36,785 nt of DNA from a virus. The notes beneath the pieces are model-generated. The model ran no database searches. It saw nothing but the letters and a program-made list of their open reading frames with translations, and was not told where the DNA came from. Each line of letters opens with the position of its first letter. Within the stretch, counting starts at the first letter, position 1. The position numbers were made by a program, and so were the translations under genes. The DNA is taken from IMG/VR virus record IMGVR_UViG_3300043331_000893, positions 1-36,785 of that record; one strand, 5' to 3'. This document shows, piece by piece, positions 1-7,700 of the stretch.

Positions 1-18
1 AAATTCCCTTTGCTGTGC

Positions 19-42
19 GAGCCCGGCCATTGTGCCGGGCTC
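19..42. terminator. Hairpin at the end of the leftward block
   Basis: A perfect 9-bp stem (GAGCCCGGC / GCCGGGCTC) with a 6-nt loop lies 9 bases past the stop codon of the leftmost minus-strand gene. Read rightward it is followed by AATCATTTT; read leftward there is no T-run. It probably ends or insulates transcription at this boundary, but the direction is uncertain. Confidence 0.5.
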
Positions 43-50
43 AATCATTT

Positions 51-1562
51 TCAGGCATTGCCGTGCGGGATGCCGTCAAGCGATCCGGCGGCGATCGCGG
101 CGCGGCGATCACGGCCGTTGCTGCCCAGCGCCGGCCCGTCACGGGTATCCACCACCTTCGGCTCACCCGCCAGTGATAGCCGGTGCGTGACATAAGGCTT
201 CAGCCGAATCCCGACGTACTTCTTACCATTCGAATGAATCTTGCCGCCCCCAAGGTCGCTGAGAATCGCCTCAAGCGCGGCGCCAAAGTCGTTACTATTC
301 ACGATTTCCACAATTTCGTTGTCGGCCTGCCATTGCCGGAAGGCGTTTTGCATGGTCGCCGCCGGCTCGCGCTGGCTGTGATCCTCGCCGTGGACGAGGC
401 AGCAATCGACGATGAAGCGCCGAACCACCGCCCGCACCCGCTCCTGCGCCGGAGTCAGCGGTTCCGGTTCGGCCTCATCTTCGATAGGGCCTGAGGCGTC
501 CACAGCGGCTTCGTGATGGCCGGAGTCGAATGCGCGAAGCATCTCCAGGTCTTCCAGGTCGAAAGGCGGCTCCTCGGCTTCCTCTGCGGCTTCTAGGCCC
601 ATATCCGATTCGATGAAATCGGCATCCGGCGCCGGAGCGCTGGCGTCGATGGCGTCCGCCGGCGGAAATAGTTCGGCTGCCGGGCGACGGTCGAGCGCAG
701 GCTCGGCATGACGAACCGCCCCCATATCGATCACAGCAGCGGCCGGCGACGGCGGGTCCATGAAGGTGAACGGCGACCACGACCGCCCGGCGAGCAGAAA
801 CAGGATGATCAGCAGCGACAAGGTGAGCCGCGCGCCGGTCTCCGACAATCCGAACATCTGATGCATGTAATTCGCCCGCGCATCGGCGACGCCGGCCGAA
901 GCGAGCGGGGCAAGGTCGGCGGTGATTTTCCGGATTCGCTCCTGCGCGCGCTCAACCCCTTCGGCGATGCCGAGCTCGGCTTGCAGCTTGTCGACAGGCG
1001 AGGCGGCCAATTTGGCGGACAGCGCGGTATAAACCGACCGGTGTGCGCGGCAGCGCTCGCCGCAACCCTTGTCCGCCGCCTCGGCATCACCATCGGCTTT
1101 TGCCCTGTCCGCCTGACTTTGCAGCGCGCGCATCCCGAACAGCTCGCCCCGGACAGCTTCGACCGGACGGACAATCCCGGCGCGGGTGATCTGGGCTTGC
1201 AGATTGGCGCGCTCGGCTTCCATCGCCGCCCGTGCGGACGCCGAGGATTCGCCGATGGACGCCTTGGCTTCGAACAGGGTTGCGAGAAAGCCCAGCTCAT
1301 ACTGGACGGTGACGACGGTCGCAAGCACCAGCCCGATGACGCCGACCCGCGCCGCCCATGGACGCTCGATCCGGTAGAGATGTGCAACCCGGTGCCAGCC
1401 GACGACCTCCCACAGCACGGCAGCAACGCCGATTGCGGAATAGATCAGCGCCACCAGTGGATCGGGGGACAGCGCCATGCCGTACAGAACGGCGAAAGCG
1501 AGGCTCACCGCGACGCAGACGCCGCACACGATGAGCCCAAGCGGGTTTACATTACGCATCAT
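51..1562 (-). CDS. Four-TM membrane protein with coiled coil and D5/P4-primase-like winged-helix C-terminus
   Basis: This 503-residue protein has three hydrophobic segments near the N-terminus (about residues 8-29, 35-54, 72-92), then an Ala/Glu/Arg-rich probable coiled coil (about 100-220) and a fourth hydrophobic segment (about 244-262). An acidic Pro/Ala-rich linker follows. The last 140 residues (from about 358) read like the winged helix at the C-terminus of D5/P4-type phage primases: a helix containing FRQWQADNE, then SNDFGAALEAIL, then GKKYVGIRLK. No primase or helicase motifs are present. The start ATG is preceded by AGAGGG at good spacing. It is the last gene of the leftward unit. 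Its function is unknown; a membrane-anchored DNA-binding or regulatory protein is one reading. Confidence 0.8.
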   Translation of the reverse strand: MMRNVNPLGLIVCGVCVAVSLAFAVLYGMALSPDPLVALIYSAIGVAAVLWEVVGWHRVAHLYRIERPWAARVGVIGLVLATVVTVQYELGFLATLFEAKASIGESSASARAAMEAERANLQAQITRAGIVRPVEAVRGELFGMRALQSQADRAKADGDAEAADKGCGERCRAHRSVYTALSAKLAASPVDKLQAELGIAEGVERAQERIRKITADLAPLASAGVADARANYMHQMFGLSETGARLTLSLLIILFLLAGRSWSPFTFMDPPSPAAAVIDMGAVRHAEPALDRRPAAELFPPADAIDASAPAPDADFIESDMGLEAAEEAEEPPFDLEDLEMLRAFDSGHHEAAVDASGPIEDEAEPEPLTPAQERVRAVVRRFIVDCCLVHGEDHSQREPAATMQNAFRQWQADNEIVEIVNSNDFGAALEAILSDLGGGKIHSNGKKYVGIRLKPYVTHRLSLAGEPKVVDTRDGPALGSNGRDRRAAIAAGSLDGIPHGNA

Positions 1563-1644
1563 GAATACGCCCTCTTTGGCAGCTTCGGTTTGATTCGGCA
1601 GTTTCGCCGATTCGGATACCGATAGCCATGAAGCGGCGTTAACG

Positions 1645-2625
1645 CTATGCCCCCATCATCTCAATGAGGCTGCCGCCCGGCACTTTCGATTCGACCTCGC
1701 GGAGGTTTCGAACTGCCTGATCGAAGTAACTTTTCTTCAGCTCCGACCCGACCGCCCGCCGACCCATATCGACAGCGACGTAAAGCTCAGATCCGATACC
1801 GGCGAACGGGGAAAACACGGTATCGCCGGGATTCGTCCACAGATCGACGCATCGCCTGATCACCGTCAGTTGCAGCGGCGAGATGTGCCGCTCGTCGTGC
1901 TCCTCGCGGGCGGCCTGGCGGCTGAGAACATCGCCTTGCGCGATATCGAGCCAGATCGGTTCGGCGTAGCGCTGCCAGACCGCGACCGAATACCAGGCAT
2001 CGCCTGGAACATTCTTGCTCCGCTTCGCCCCGGTCTCGGTGATCAGCGCGCCATCCGGCTCGGCCTCGCTGCCGTAATAGGCGTCGAACGGACCCGATAC
2101 CGGCTCGGGATTGTCGCCGTCCTTGCGCATGGTGACGACATAGTCGGCCACTGCCATCCGCGAGATGGTGGAGTCCTTGCAAATCTGCTTATGCAGCAAT
2201 CCTATCGCCTTTGTCCGCTGCATCGCCGAGACCGGATCTTTGCGAATGCAGACCTCGGAATGATAGATGAACCCGGCTTCCTGAAATGCCCGGATGATCT
2301 CGCCGCGGAAATCGCGCAATCCCATGAAGCCGTCCCGCGTCTTCGATGTCGGAAGCTGCATACAATGGATCGAGCACAACCGGCCCGGCATGGTGGCGCG
2401 ATGCAATTCGGTGATCAGAAACCGGAAATGGGTCCAGAATGTCTCGCTGTCCCGGCAGTTCGACATGTCGCGCGGGTCGTCGGAGAAAACATAAAGACTC
2501 TCGAATGGCGGAGAAAAGATAGTGTAGTGCAAAGAATTGTCTGGCAACCCCCGCGCCACATCAACGCAGTCACCATTATAGATCACGAACTTATCGCCAT
2601 TAACCTGATCAACTACATTGCTCAT
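1645..2625 (-). CDS. Phage DNA methyltransferase (N4/N6 amino type, beta-class order)
   Basis: The protein is a predicted SAM-dependent DNA methyltransferase of the N6_N4_Mtase superfamily. Catalytic motif IV (SPPF, about residues 38-41) precedes the SAM-binding motif I (FAGIGS, about residue 275, followed by a GRRAVGSELK segment), the permuted order of the beta class. The middle region (RDGFMGLRDFRGEIIRAF, then YHSEVCIRKDP and AMQRTKA) matches a phage methylase type often found beside helicases. I place the start at the ATG giving MSNVV, with AAGGG 8 bases upstream; a GTG and another ATG lie up to three codons earlier. It probably protects phage DNA or marks it; whether it acts on adenine or cytosine cannot be told from sequence. 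No restriction partner is visible. Confidence 0.93.
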   Translation of the reverse strand: MSNVVDQVNGDKFVIYNGDCVDVARGLPDNSLHYTIFSPPFESLYVFSDDPRDMSNCRDSETFWTHFRFLITELHRATMPGRLCSIHCMQLPTSKTRDGFMGLRDFRGEIIRAFQEAGFIYHSEVCIRKDPVSAMQRTKAIGLLHKQICKDSTISRMAVADYVVTMRKDGDNPEPVSGPFDAYYGSEAEPDGALITETGAKRSKNVPGDAWYSVAVWQRYAEPIWLDIAQGDVLSRQAAREEHDERHISPLQLTVIRRCVDLWTNPGDTVFSPFAGIGSELYVAVDMGRRAVGSELKKSYFDQAVRNLREVESKVPGGSLIEMMGA

Positions 2626-2700
2626 CTTCATCACCCTTAATTCTTGATAAGAAAATCTTTATCGACGTTCTCTCTACGCCGGCCGTTTCACGATACGCCG

Positions 2701-4122
2701 TTACCGGCCAAGCCATGCCGGTATCTCCATTTTGATTGTGTGTTTCGCCGCTGGCACCCTGATGCCGCGAAGATTGGCTCGCGTGAAATCCTTCATGAAC
2801 GCAGCCATTGCCGCGCCCATTTCCTCGTGCTGGCGTTCCTTGCGCTGCAAATTGGCGACGACCGCGCCCTCAAGCTCCGAGGCGACCATGTAGACATTGA
2901 CCGGACGGGACTGCCCGAACCGCCAGCATCTCCGGACGGCCTGGAAAATCTGTTCGAACGAGTCGGACAGCCCGAGGAAAATCATGTCCGAACAGCGCTG
3001 GAAATTCATACCGAACCCAGCCAGCGACGGCTTGCTGAGTAGGATGTCCACCTTACCGTGAGCAAAGCCCAGAAGCCGTTCCGCCTTGGTTTCCGGGTCG
3101 TCGCTGCCGCGCACTTCCACCGCGCGCGGCACTGCGGCTTTCATCGCATCGGCTTCGGCGTTGAGGTTGCACCAGATCAGCCATGGCTTGTCCGGATCGG
3201 CGGCAATGATTTCCGCCGCCTTTGCCGCCCGCGATTCGATGCTGTCCCGGCGAGCGCCCAGCCGCTCCGATAGCGTGCGCGCCTCCATCGGGAACAGCGC
3301 GCCATTGGTCGGTGCATATTCGACCGGCACAGTCACCTGATGATAGACCAGCGGCGGCAAATCGTAGCCCGCATCCTCGTACCCAAGGTCGCGCGGGTGC
3401 CGCGCCATCGCCGCCCACGACGCGACCCATTGCCAGAAATCCGTCTGCGCATGGCGCTTCAGCCGCCAGCCGCCCTCCGCGCCATCGGCCCCGCCGGCCC
3501 GGATCGATCCGTCATGGACGAAATAGGTTGCCAGCATCTCCTTCTGCGTTGTGACACCGAGGAATTCGGCATGGTTGCCCAGCTCGACCCAATCGTTTGG
3601 CGCTGGCGTTGCGGTGCAAGCGAGCCGGTACGGAATGATCTGGCAGGCATCGGTGAGCGCGGCGCGTGTCTTCGAGTCGTGCGCCTTCAGGATCGATGAT
3701 TCGTCGAGCACGATTCCTGCGAACGATCCGAGATCGAATTTCTCGACGCGGTCGTAATTGGTCACGACGATTTCGGTCTTTGCCGCACCCTTATCGCGAG
3801 CATAGGCAACGCCTTCTATGCCGAATTTCGTCGCCTCTTCGACGGTCTGTTGCGCCACCGCCAGCGGCGTCAAAATCAGGATGCGCCCGCCGGAATGCGC
3901 CGCCAGCGCATCGGCCCACGATAGCTGCATCACGGTTTTGCCCAGCCCGGCGTTGGCGAAGATCGCCGCCCGCCCGCGGCGCAAAGCCCAGCGCACGATA
4001 TCACCCTGAAAGGGCTTGATCGCCGGCGGCAAATCGATCTGATCGGAGATCCCGAACGACGGCGCGATCGCAGCCTTTCCGGCGATGAACGCCGCATAGG
4101 CATCAGGATTTGGTAAATCCAT
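2701..4122 (-). CDS. SNF2/DEAD-box-type helicase
   Basis: This is an SF2 helicase-like ATPase of about 473 residues. Walker A is NAGLGKT (residues 57-63), followed by motif Ia (ILILTPLAV), the Walker B/DExx equivalent LDESS (139-143), motif III (ACTATPAPND) and a C-terminal RecA-like lobe ending in motif VI (QAVRRCWRFGQSRPVNVY, about residue 400), as in SNF2-like phage helicases. The DEAH box is reduced to DESS, which is common in phage members. The start overlaps the upstream HTH gene in a TGATG junction (a GTG one codon earlier is also possible), so the two are translationally coupled. It likely acts in phage DNA replication, recombination or branched-DNA processing. The methyltransferase gene follows downstream. 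Confidence 0.93.
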   Translation of the reverse strand: MDLPNPDAYAAFIAGKAAIAPSFGISDQIDLPPAIKPFQGDIVRWALRRGRAAIFANAGLGKTVMQLSWADALAAHSGGRILILTPLAVAQQTVEEATKFGIEGVAYARDKGAAKTEIVVTNYDRVEKFDLGSFAGIVLDESSILKAHDSKTRAALTDACQIIPYRLACTATPAPNDWVELGNHAEFLGVTTQKEMLATYFVHDGSIRAGGADGAEGGWRLKRHAQTDFWQWVASWAAMARHPRDLGYEDAGYDLPPLVYHQVTVPVEYAPTNGALFPMEARTLSERLGARRDSIESRAAKAAEIIAADPDKPWLIWCNLNAEADAMKAAVPRAVEVRGSDDPETKAERLLGFAHGKVDILLSKPSLAGFGMNFQRCSDMIFLGLSDSFEQIFQAVRRCWRFGQSRPVNVYMVASELEGAVVANLQRKERQHEEMGAAMAAFMKDFTRANLRGIRVPAAKHTIKMEIPAWLGR

Positions 4123-4358
4123 CACTTCCCCTTCCGGTAGGTCTTCATAAACTCATTGCAGGCGGCGATCGTCGACGATTTTGGCGCCCGGCCGGCGCGA
4201 AGCCTGGCGACGAACCGATCCGAGCCCGTCACCGATTCGGAGAACGCCCGCGCGCTCATACCGGTCCGCTGCAAAAATTTCTCGATATCGGCGAGCAGCT
4301 TCGCCGCCACCGGATCATGCGACGGCTCGTCCGTCATTAGGATATCCTGCTTACTCAT
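4122..4358 (-). CDS. Small HTH transcriptional regulator, candidate repressor
   Basis: This 78-residue protein has a compact helix-turn-helix region (about residues 24-62, including GMSARAFSESVTGSDRFVAR and a second helix pair with STIAACNEFM), like short Cro/CI-type phage regulators that lack a dimerisation/cleavage domain. It is the first gene of the leftward unit and begins right beside the divergent control region with two inverted operator-like copies, so it is the natural candidate to bind them. AAGGAG precedes the ATG by only about 2 bases, which is tight for a normal ribosome site. Whether it acts as the lysogeny repressor or as a Cro-like regulator cannot be decided. Confidence 0.85.
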   Translation of the reverse strand: MSKQDILMTDEPSHDPVAAKLLADIEKFLQRTGMSARAFSESVTGSDRFVARLRAGRAPKSSTIAACNEFMKTYRKGK

Positions 4359-4362
4359 AGCT

Positions 4363-4384
4363 CCTTATGCGTCATTAATGGCGC
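4363..4384. promoter_or_regulatory. Operator copy OL with candidate leftward promoter
   Basis: A 22-bp segment repeated exactly, in inverted orientation, at 4449-4470. Its core, GCGTCATTAATGGCGC, is itself a near-perfect 16-bp dyad with one mismatched base pair. Read leftward, CATAAG at the outer end of the repeat can serve as a -10 box, with TGGACA 18 bases upstream as -35. A transcript starting 6-7 bases past this -10 would begin at or next to the HTH start codon. Confidence 0.7.
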
Positions 4385-4448
4385 GTTTGTCCAGTTAAGA
4401 ACTGTTGCAAATTTACAATTCCTAAATTCATCAACAGGGCTTGCCTTT

Positions 4449-4470
4449 GCGCCATTAATGACGCATAAGG
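4449..4470. promoter_or_regulatory. Operator copy OR with candidate rightward promoter
   Basis: The inverted partner of the copy at 4363-4384, identical over 22 bp and separated from it by 64 bp. On the plus strand, TTGCCT (4441-4446) and CATAAG (4464-4469) form a candidate promoter with a 17-bp spacer, and the 16-bp dyad lies between -35 and -10. A protein bound here would block rightward early transcription. Confidence 0.7.
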
Positions 4471-4527
4471 GTTTCAGCGCCGTGATCGGGCCTCACCCCT
4501 CTCACCCAACCCTATCGTCTGGCGCTC

Positions 4528-4573
4528 GGCGGCGGCCGCAGAATTCCCCCAGCTCCGGCCGCCGCCCTCTTTT
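4528..4573 (+). terminator. Leader hairpin with T-run, candidate attenuator
   Basis: An 11-bp perfect GC stem (GGCGGCGGCCG at 4528-4538 pairing with CGGCCGCCGCC at 4556-4566) with a 17-nt loop is followed by CTCTTTT. It lies between the candidate rightward promoter and the first early gene, so it could act as an intrinsic terminator in the leader that must be overridden for early expression. Confidence 0.55.
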
Positions 4574-4591
4574 GCTCAGGAGTTGGATCGT

Positions 4592-4906
4592 ATGCGCAAG
4601 GGCACACCACGCGAGATATTGCGGCACCTGAACCGCCCGCGCGAAACGCGCATTGCCGAGCTCGAGGCCAGCATCCGGCGCGACGCCGAGAAGCTCGCCG
4701 CCATCGCCACCGACAAGCGAATCACGTTCTTCTGGCAGCAGATGACGAATCTGCTGCGTGACAAAGGCGCGCTCCTGACCGGGGACGGCAGGGGCGGCTT
4801 CCTACCAAAAAAAATAAGTCCCCATCATCCCGAAACCGACGACATCATAGGAACGAACCATGACGATCACCTTCGGACTCCCCCGAGAAAGCCTGGAAGC
4901 CCGTGA
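4592..4906 (+). CDS. Small charged protein, first gene of the early operon
   Basis: As written, the ORF from the ATG at 4592 (CAGGAG 9 bases upstream) encodes 104 residues. The first about 70 are helical and charged, with the pattern of a small DNA-metabolism or regulatory protein; I do not recognise a family. The last 30 residues (after FLPKK) are low-quality, rich in His/Pro, and overlap the next gene by 47 bases, unlike the 1-8 base overlaps elsewhere in this operon. An A8 tract (4807-4814) sits at the junction: with one A fewer the frame would end at a TAA directly after FLPKK. The natural product may therefore be about 74 residues. Confidence 0.65.
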   Translation: MRKGTPREILRHLNRPRETRIAELEASIRRDAEKLAAIATDKRITFFWQQMTNLLRDKGALLTGDGRGGFLPKKISPHHPETDDIIGTNHDDHLRTPPRKPGSP

Positions 4907-5831
4907 GGGCTCGATCGGCGCATCGGATACGCGAATCATCTGCAACGGCACCGATGCCGAAGTCTTTGCCCTTTGGGAAATCAAGTCAGGCCGCGCCGAG
5001 CCGGCGGATCTCGACGACAACATCTATTGCCAGATGGGGCAGTTCATCGAGCCCTTCACCCAGAATTGGTTCGAGCGCCGCACCGGCCTGGACGTCGGAA
5101 TGCGCGGCGAGCACATCACCAACCCGGATTACCCGGGCTTGCATGTGACGCTCGATGGATTTCTGCACGACCTCGCGCCCAAGGATTACCGTCAGACGGC
5201 GGATTTCAAATTCGCCTGGGGATGCCACAAGCCGCGCGTTCCGGTCGAGGCGGTTTTCGAGATGAAGTTCCGCGACGGAATGCAGTTCAAGCCCGACGAG
5301 CAGGTGAAAACCTTTATGCCACAACTGCATCAGGGCATGGCGTTGACTGGCGCAAAATTCGCGGTGTTGGCGACACTGACCACGCCGCTCGCCGTGCATT
5401 GCCGCGTGGTGCCGTTCGACCAGTTCTATTGGGCGGAATGCTTCGCGCGCATCTCGGATTTCCAGGAGGCCGTCCGGGACGACCGCGAGCCGCTGAAATT
5501 CCCGCCGCTGAAAACGGCGAAAGTGCAGGGCGTCCAGGCGGTGAAGACCGTGCTCCGGACCGTCGATATGTCGAAAGACAAGTCCGCCAACGAATGGGCG
5601 GCCTGCGCAGCGATGCTGGCGGCGAGCCTTCCGACCGATGAGGATAAGCGCCGCGCCAAGCGCGAGACCCAAGCCAAGGACGGGATGAAATCCCTGATTG
5701 GGTCCGACGTCGGAATCGCCAGCGGCTTCGGCGTCACTGCAAAGCGCAACGGCGCCGGCGCAATCTCATTCGAAGTCGACGAGAAGGCCATTGCCGACGC
5801 CAAGCGGTTTTCAGCGGGAGCGGCGGCATGA
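4860..5831 (+). CDS. YqaJ-like viral exonuclease (PD-(D/E)XK)
   Basis: This 323-residue protein matches the YqaJ/lambda-exonuclease group. It has an N-terminal GSIGASDTRII segment (about residues 19-29), a GQFIEPFTQNWFERRTG helix, the catalytic Asp in VTLDGF (about residue 97) and the ExK pair in FEMKF (about 133), then a Gln-rich helix (PQLHQGMALTG). It is predicted to resect double-stranded DNA ends 5' to 3', handing single strands to the ERF-type annealing protein encoded two genes downstream. AGGAACGAACC precedes the ATG. Its stop overlaps the next start (ATGA). Confidence 0.9.
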   Translation: MTITFGLPRESLEAREGSIGASDTRIICNGTDAEVFALWEIKSGRAEPADLDDNIYCQMGQFIEPFTQNWFERRTGLDVGMRGEHITNPDYPGLHVTLDGFLHDLAPKDYRQTADFKFAWGCHKPRVPVEAVFEMKFRDGMQFKPDEQVKTFMPQLHQGMALTGAKFAVLATLTTPLAVHCRVVPFDQFYWAECFARISDFQEAVRDDREPLKFPPLKTAKVQGVQAVKTVLRTVDMSKDKSANEWAACAAMLAASLPTDEDKRRAKRETQAKDGMKSLIGSDVGIASGFGVTAKRNGAGAISFEVDEKAIADAKRFSAGAAA

Positions 5832-6064
5832 TCATCATTTCCCGTCTGCTCGGCAGGACCTATCAGGGCACGGGCCGGGACGCCGGGATCAAGCGTCACG
5901 CACGCCGCGAGGATGAGAGGCATTCACTCTGCGGTGTCTGGCCTCGCGGCGGCTCGGCGGGATGGTCCAATGGGCCCGTTGCCTCACCGCTCAATCTGCC
6001 GAGCTGCCCGCGATGCAGGGCGTCGCTCGCAAAAATTTGGAGAAAGGCACAAGAACATGGCTAA
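5828..6064 (+). CDS. Small Cys/His protein, possible zinc finger
   Basis: A 78-residue ORF starting at the ATGA junction with the exonuclease gene and overlapping the annealing-protein start by 8 bases. It has HSLCGVW near residue 35 and SCPRCRASL near residue 60, a His/Cys plus CPxC arrangement like small zinc-binding phage proteins. The neat junctions on both sides support it as a gene. Function unknown; a helper of the recombination module is possible only by position. Confidence 0.6.
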   Translation: MIIISRLLGRTYQGTGRDAGIKRHARREDERHSLCGVWPRGGSAGWSNGPVASPLNLPSCPRCRASLAKIWRKAQEHG

Positions 6065-6887
6065 GGCCACACTGCATACCGTCGAGAATCACCCGGCTCC
6101 GCTGGCCGCATATACCCTGCACGAGAAATACCTCCCCCGCGAGATCGTCCAGGCGGTGATCGAGATCAAGAAAACCATCGATCCGGCGAAGCGCGGCGAG
6201 CAAGGGCAGGACGGCGAGCGCACATTTGCCTATGCCGGCGTCGACGACATTTTCGCCGCACTGCAGCGCCCGATGGCCGAGCACGGGATGCTGGTCGAGG
6301 TCGTCGACGCGGAAGGCTTCGACGTGATCGACGCCAGCGACAAGATCGGCATCAAGATCGCCTTTCAGCCGGTGATCTATCTGCAGACCCCGGACAATCT
6401 CGTCATCTATGACAACCCGCGCGCCATCATGCGCATGTTCGGCGAGTGGACCGGCAACAACACGTGCGCCAGCCTCCGTACGCTGGCAGAGAAAACCTTC
6501 CTCCGGGCGCTGTTCAAATTACCGGCCGCGCCCGCAGAGCGACCCGACGCCCCGAGCGAGGCGAACCCGCGGCCCCATGAAGGCAGCGCCGGAGCCGAGC
6601 TCGGCGGCGAAGGGCGCAAGCTGCGCTCGGTGCTCAACCCACTCACGCTGCCGGCAGAGGAAAGTGCGACCCAGCGGGCGAAAATCATCGCAGCAATGGA
6701 GTCCGCCTACGCGATGGCGCAGGACGACAGCCAGGACGGCGCGGACCATATCGGCGCGATCGACAGCGCGTTCAAAAGACATCAGAGCACATGGGCCCGG
6801 CTCACGACGAAAGATCAGGAGCTCGTGAAGGCCGCGCGGTCGCGCCTCATCGGCACGGCCGCGGGCGGAAATGGAGATGCGGCGTGA
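6057..6887 (+). CDS. ERF-family single-strand annealing protein
   Basis: This 276-residue protein fits the ERF superfamily of phage recombinases. The N-terminal domain (about residues 20-165) includes FAYAGVDDIFAALQRPMAEHGM and a GEWTGNNTCASLRTLAEKTFLRALF segment. A Pro/Ala/Glu-rich linker and a helical C-terminal tail follow. The start ATG at 6057 has GGAGAAAGG upstream; a longer in-frame extension to 5913 lies inside the preceding gene and is rejected. With the YqaJ-type exonuclease it forms a two-component homologous recombination module. Confidence 0.88.
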   Translation: MAKATLHTVENHPAPLAAYTLHEKYLPREIVQAVIEIKKTIDPAKRGEQGQDGERTFAYAGVDDIFAALQRPMAEHGMLVEVVDAEGFDVIDASDKIGIKIAFQPVIYLQTPDNLVIYDNPRAIMRMFGEWTGNNTCASLRTLAEKTFLRALFKLPAAPAERPDAPSEANPRPHEGSAGAELGGEGRKLRSVLNPLTLPAEESATQRAKIIAAMESAYAMAQDDSQDGADHIGAIDSAFKRHQSTWARLTTKDQELVKAARSRLIGTAAGGNGDAA

Positions 6888-7000
6888 CCCGCCGCCCTTC
6901 CCAGACCGAATCCGGAAAACTCCTCATCGCCTACATTGACGGGGCAATAGACCGCGCCGAATATCTCCGGCGGCTGAAGGAAATCGAGGGCCAGAAATAA
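6884..7000 (+). CDS. 38-residue hypothetical protein
   Basis: A GTG start overlaps the annealing-protein stop (GTGA) and the TAA stop overlaps the next ATG (TAATG). The product ends with IDRAEYLRRLKEIEGQK, a short amphipathic helix. The two tight junctions and normal codon use support it; I do not recognise it. Confidence 0.6.
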   Translation: MTRRPSQTESGKLLIAYIDGAIDRAEYLRRLKEIEGQK

Positions 7001-7287
7001 TGGACGAGCGCTACCAGACCTGCCCCGAGCTGCAATTGCTCTACGAGAAGATCGCCGAAGACTGCAACGCCTATATGGCGGATTTTGCGCAGCTTTCAGA
7101 CGAGGATCGCGCCGAGGTTCTCCGCAATGTGCTCGGCACACTGTCCGGACTAATCGTGAACGTCGTCCATCAGTTCTGGGAAGACGAACCGGAAGACGCC
7201 TTGGCGATCATCAACCGGATTCACGTCGGCATGGTGAACAAACTTGCGGAGCAGTATCAGTGCCCGCCGGGGACGAAACCGTCATGA
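7000..7287 (+). CDS. Hypothetical early protein
   Basis: A 95-residue, acidic, mostly helical protein (for example LSDEDRAEVLRNVLGTLSG and EDALAIINRIHVGMVNKLA). It joins its neighbours by TAATG upstream and ATGA downstream, so it is translated as part of the early operon. No family recognised. Confidence 0.75.
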   Translation: MDERYQTCPELQLLYEKIAEDCNAYMADFAQLSDEDRAEVLRNVLGTLSGLIVNVVHQFWEDEPEDALAIINRIHVGMVNKLAEQYQCPPGTKPS

Positions 7288-7700
7288 GCGAGCGCCCCCC
7301 GAACCTCCATGAAAAATTCGCCGCGGCACTCTTGCAACTGCTCGACGCACAAGGCAATGGCATCCCGTTCGCGGAAGCTCAACTCCTGAGTCCGCATGAA
7401 ATCATCGGCTTGTTCCAGTGCCATCATGAGGTAAAGCGCGCGAACGGTGGCGGAAACCACCCCACCAACCTTACGATGATGCTTTACCGCGAGCACCGCA
7501 CCCGGACGGCAAAGATCGACGTGCCGGAAATCCGCAAGGGCCGCCGCCTCGCCCGTGGCCATCAGGCGCACATCGCCGCTGTCCGGTCCAAGATCCTCGC
7601 CGTCCCGGACACCCGTCCGGACAAGCCCCGGACACGCTGGCCAAAGGGGCGGAAAATCCAGAACGGACAGAAGCTGCAATCCCGGTCATCGTTCCGATGA
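7284..7700 (+). CDS. HNH-like protein
   Basis: Residues about 44-85 carry CHHEV, then GGGNHPTNLTMML, then YREHRTRTAKIDVPEIRKGRRL. This resembles a common small phage HNH-type family in which His of the first strand, Asn of the NL segment and His of EH..K make up the metal site. It may be a nuclease acting in DNA processing, though such proteins also occur as early-operon accessories of unknown role. The Lys/Arg-rich tail suggests nucleic-acid contact. I take the ATG at 7284 (ATGA overlap) over an in-frame start 24 bases earlier. Confidence 0.75.
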   Translation: MSERPPNLHEKFAAALLQLLDAQGNGIPFAEAQLLSPHEIIGLFQCHHEVKRANGGGNHPTNLTMMLYREHRTRTAKIDVPEIRKGRRLARGHQAHIAAVRSKILAVPDTRPDKPRTRWPKGRKIQNGQKLQSRSSFR

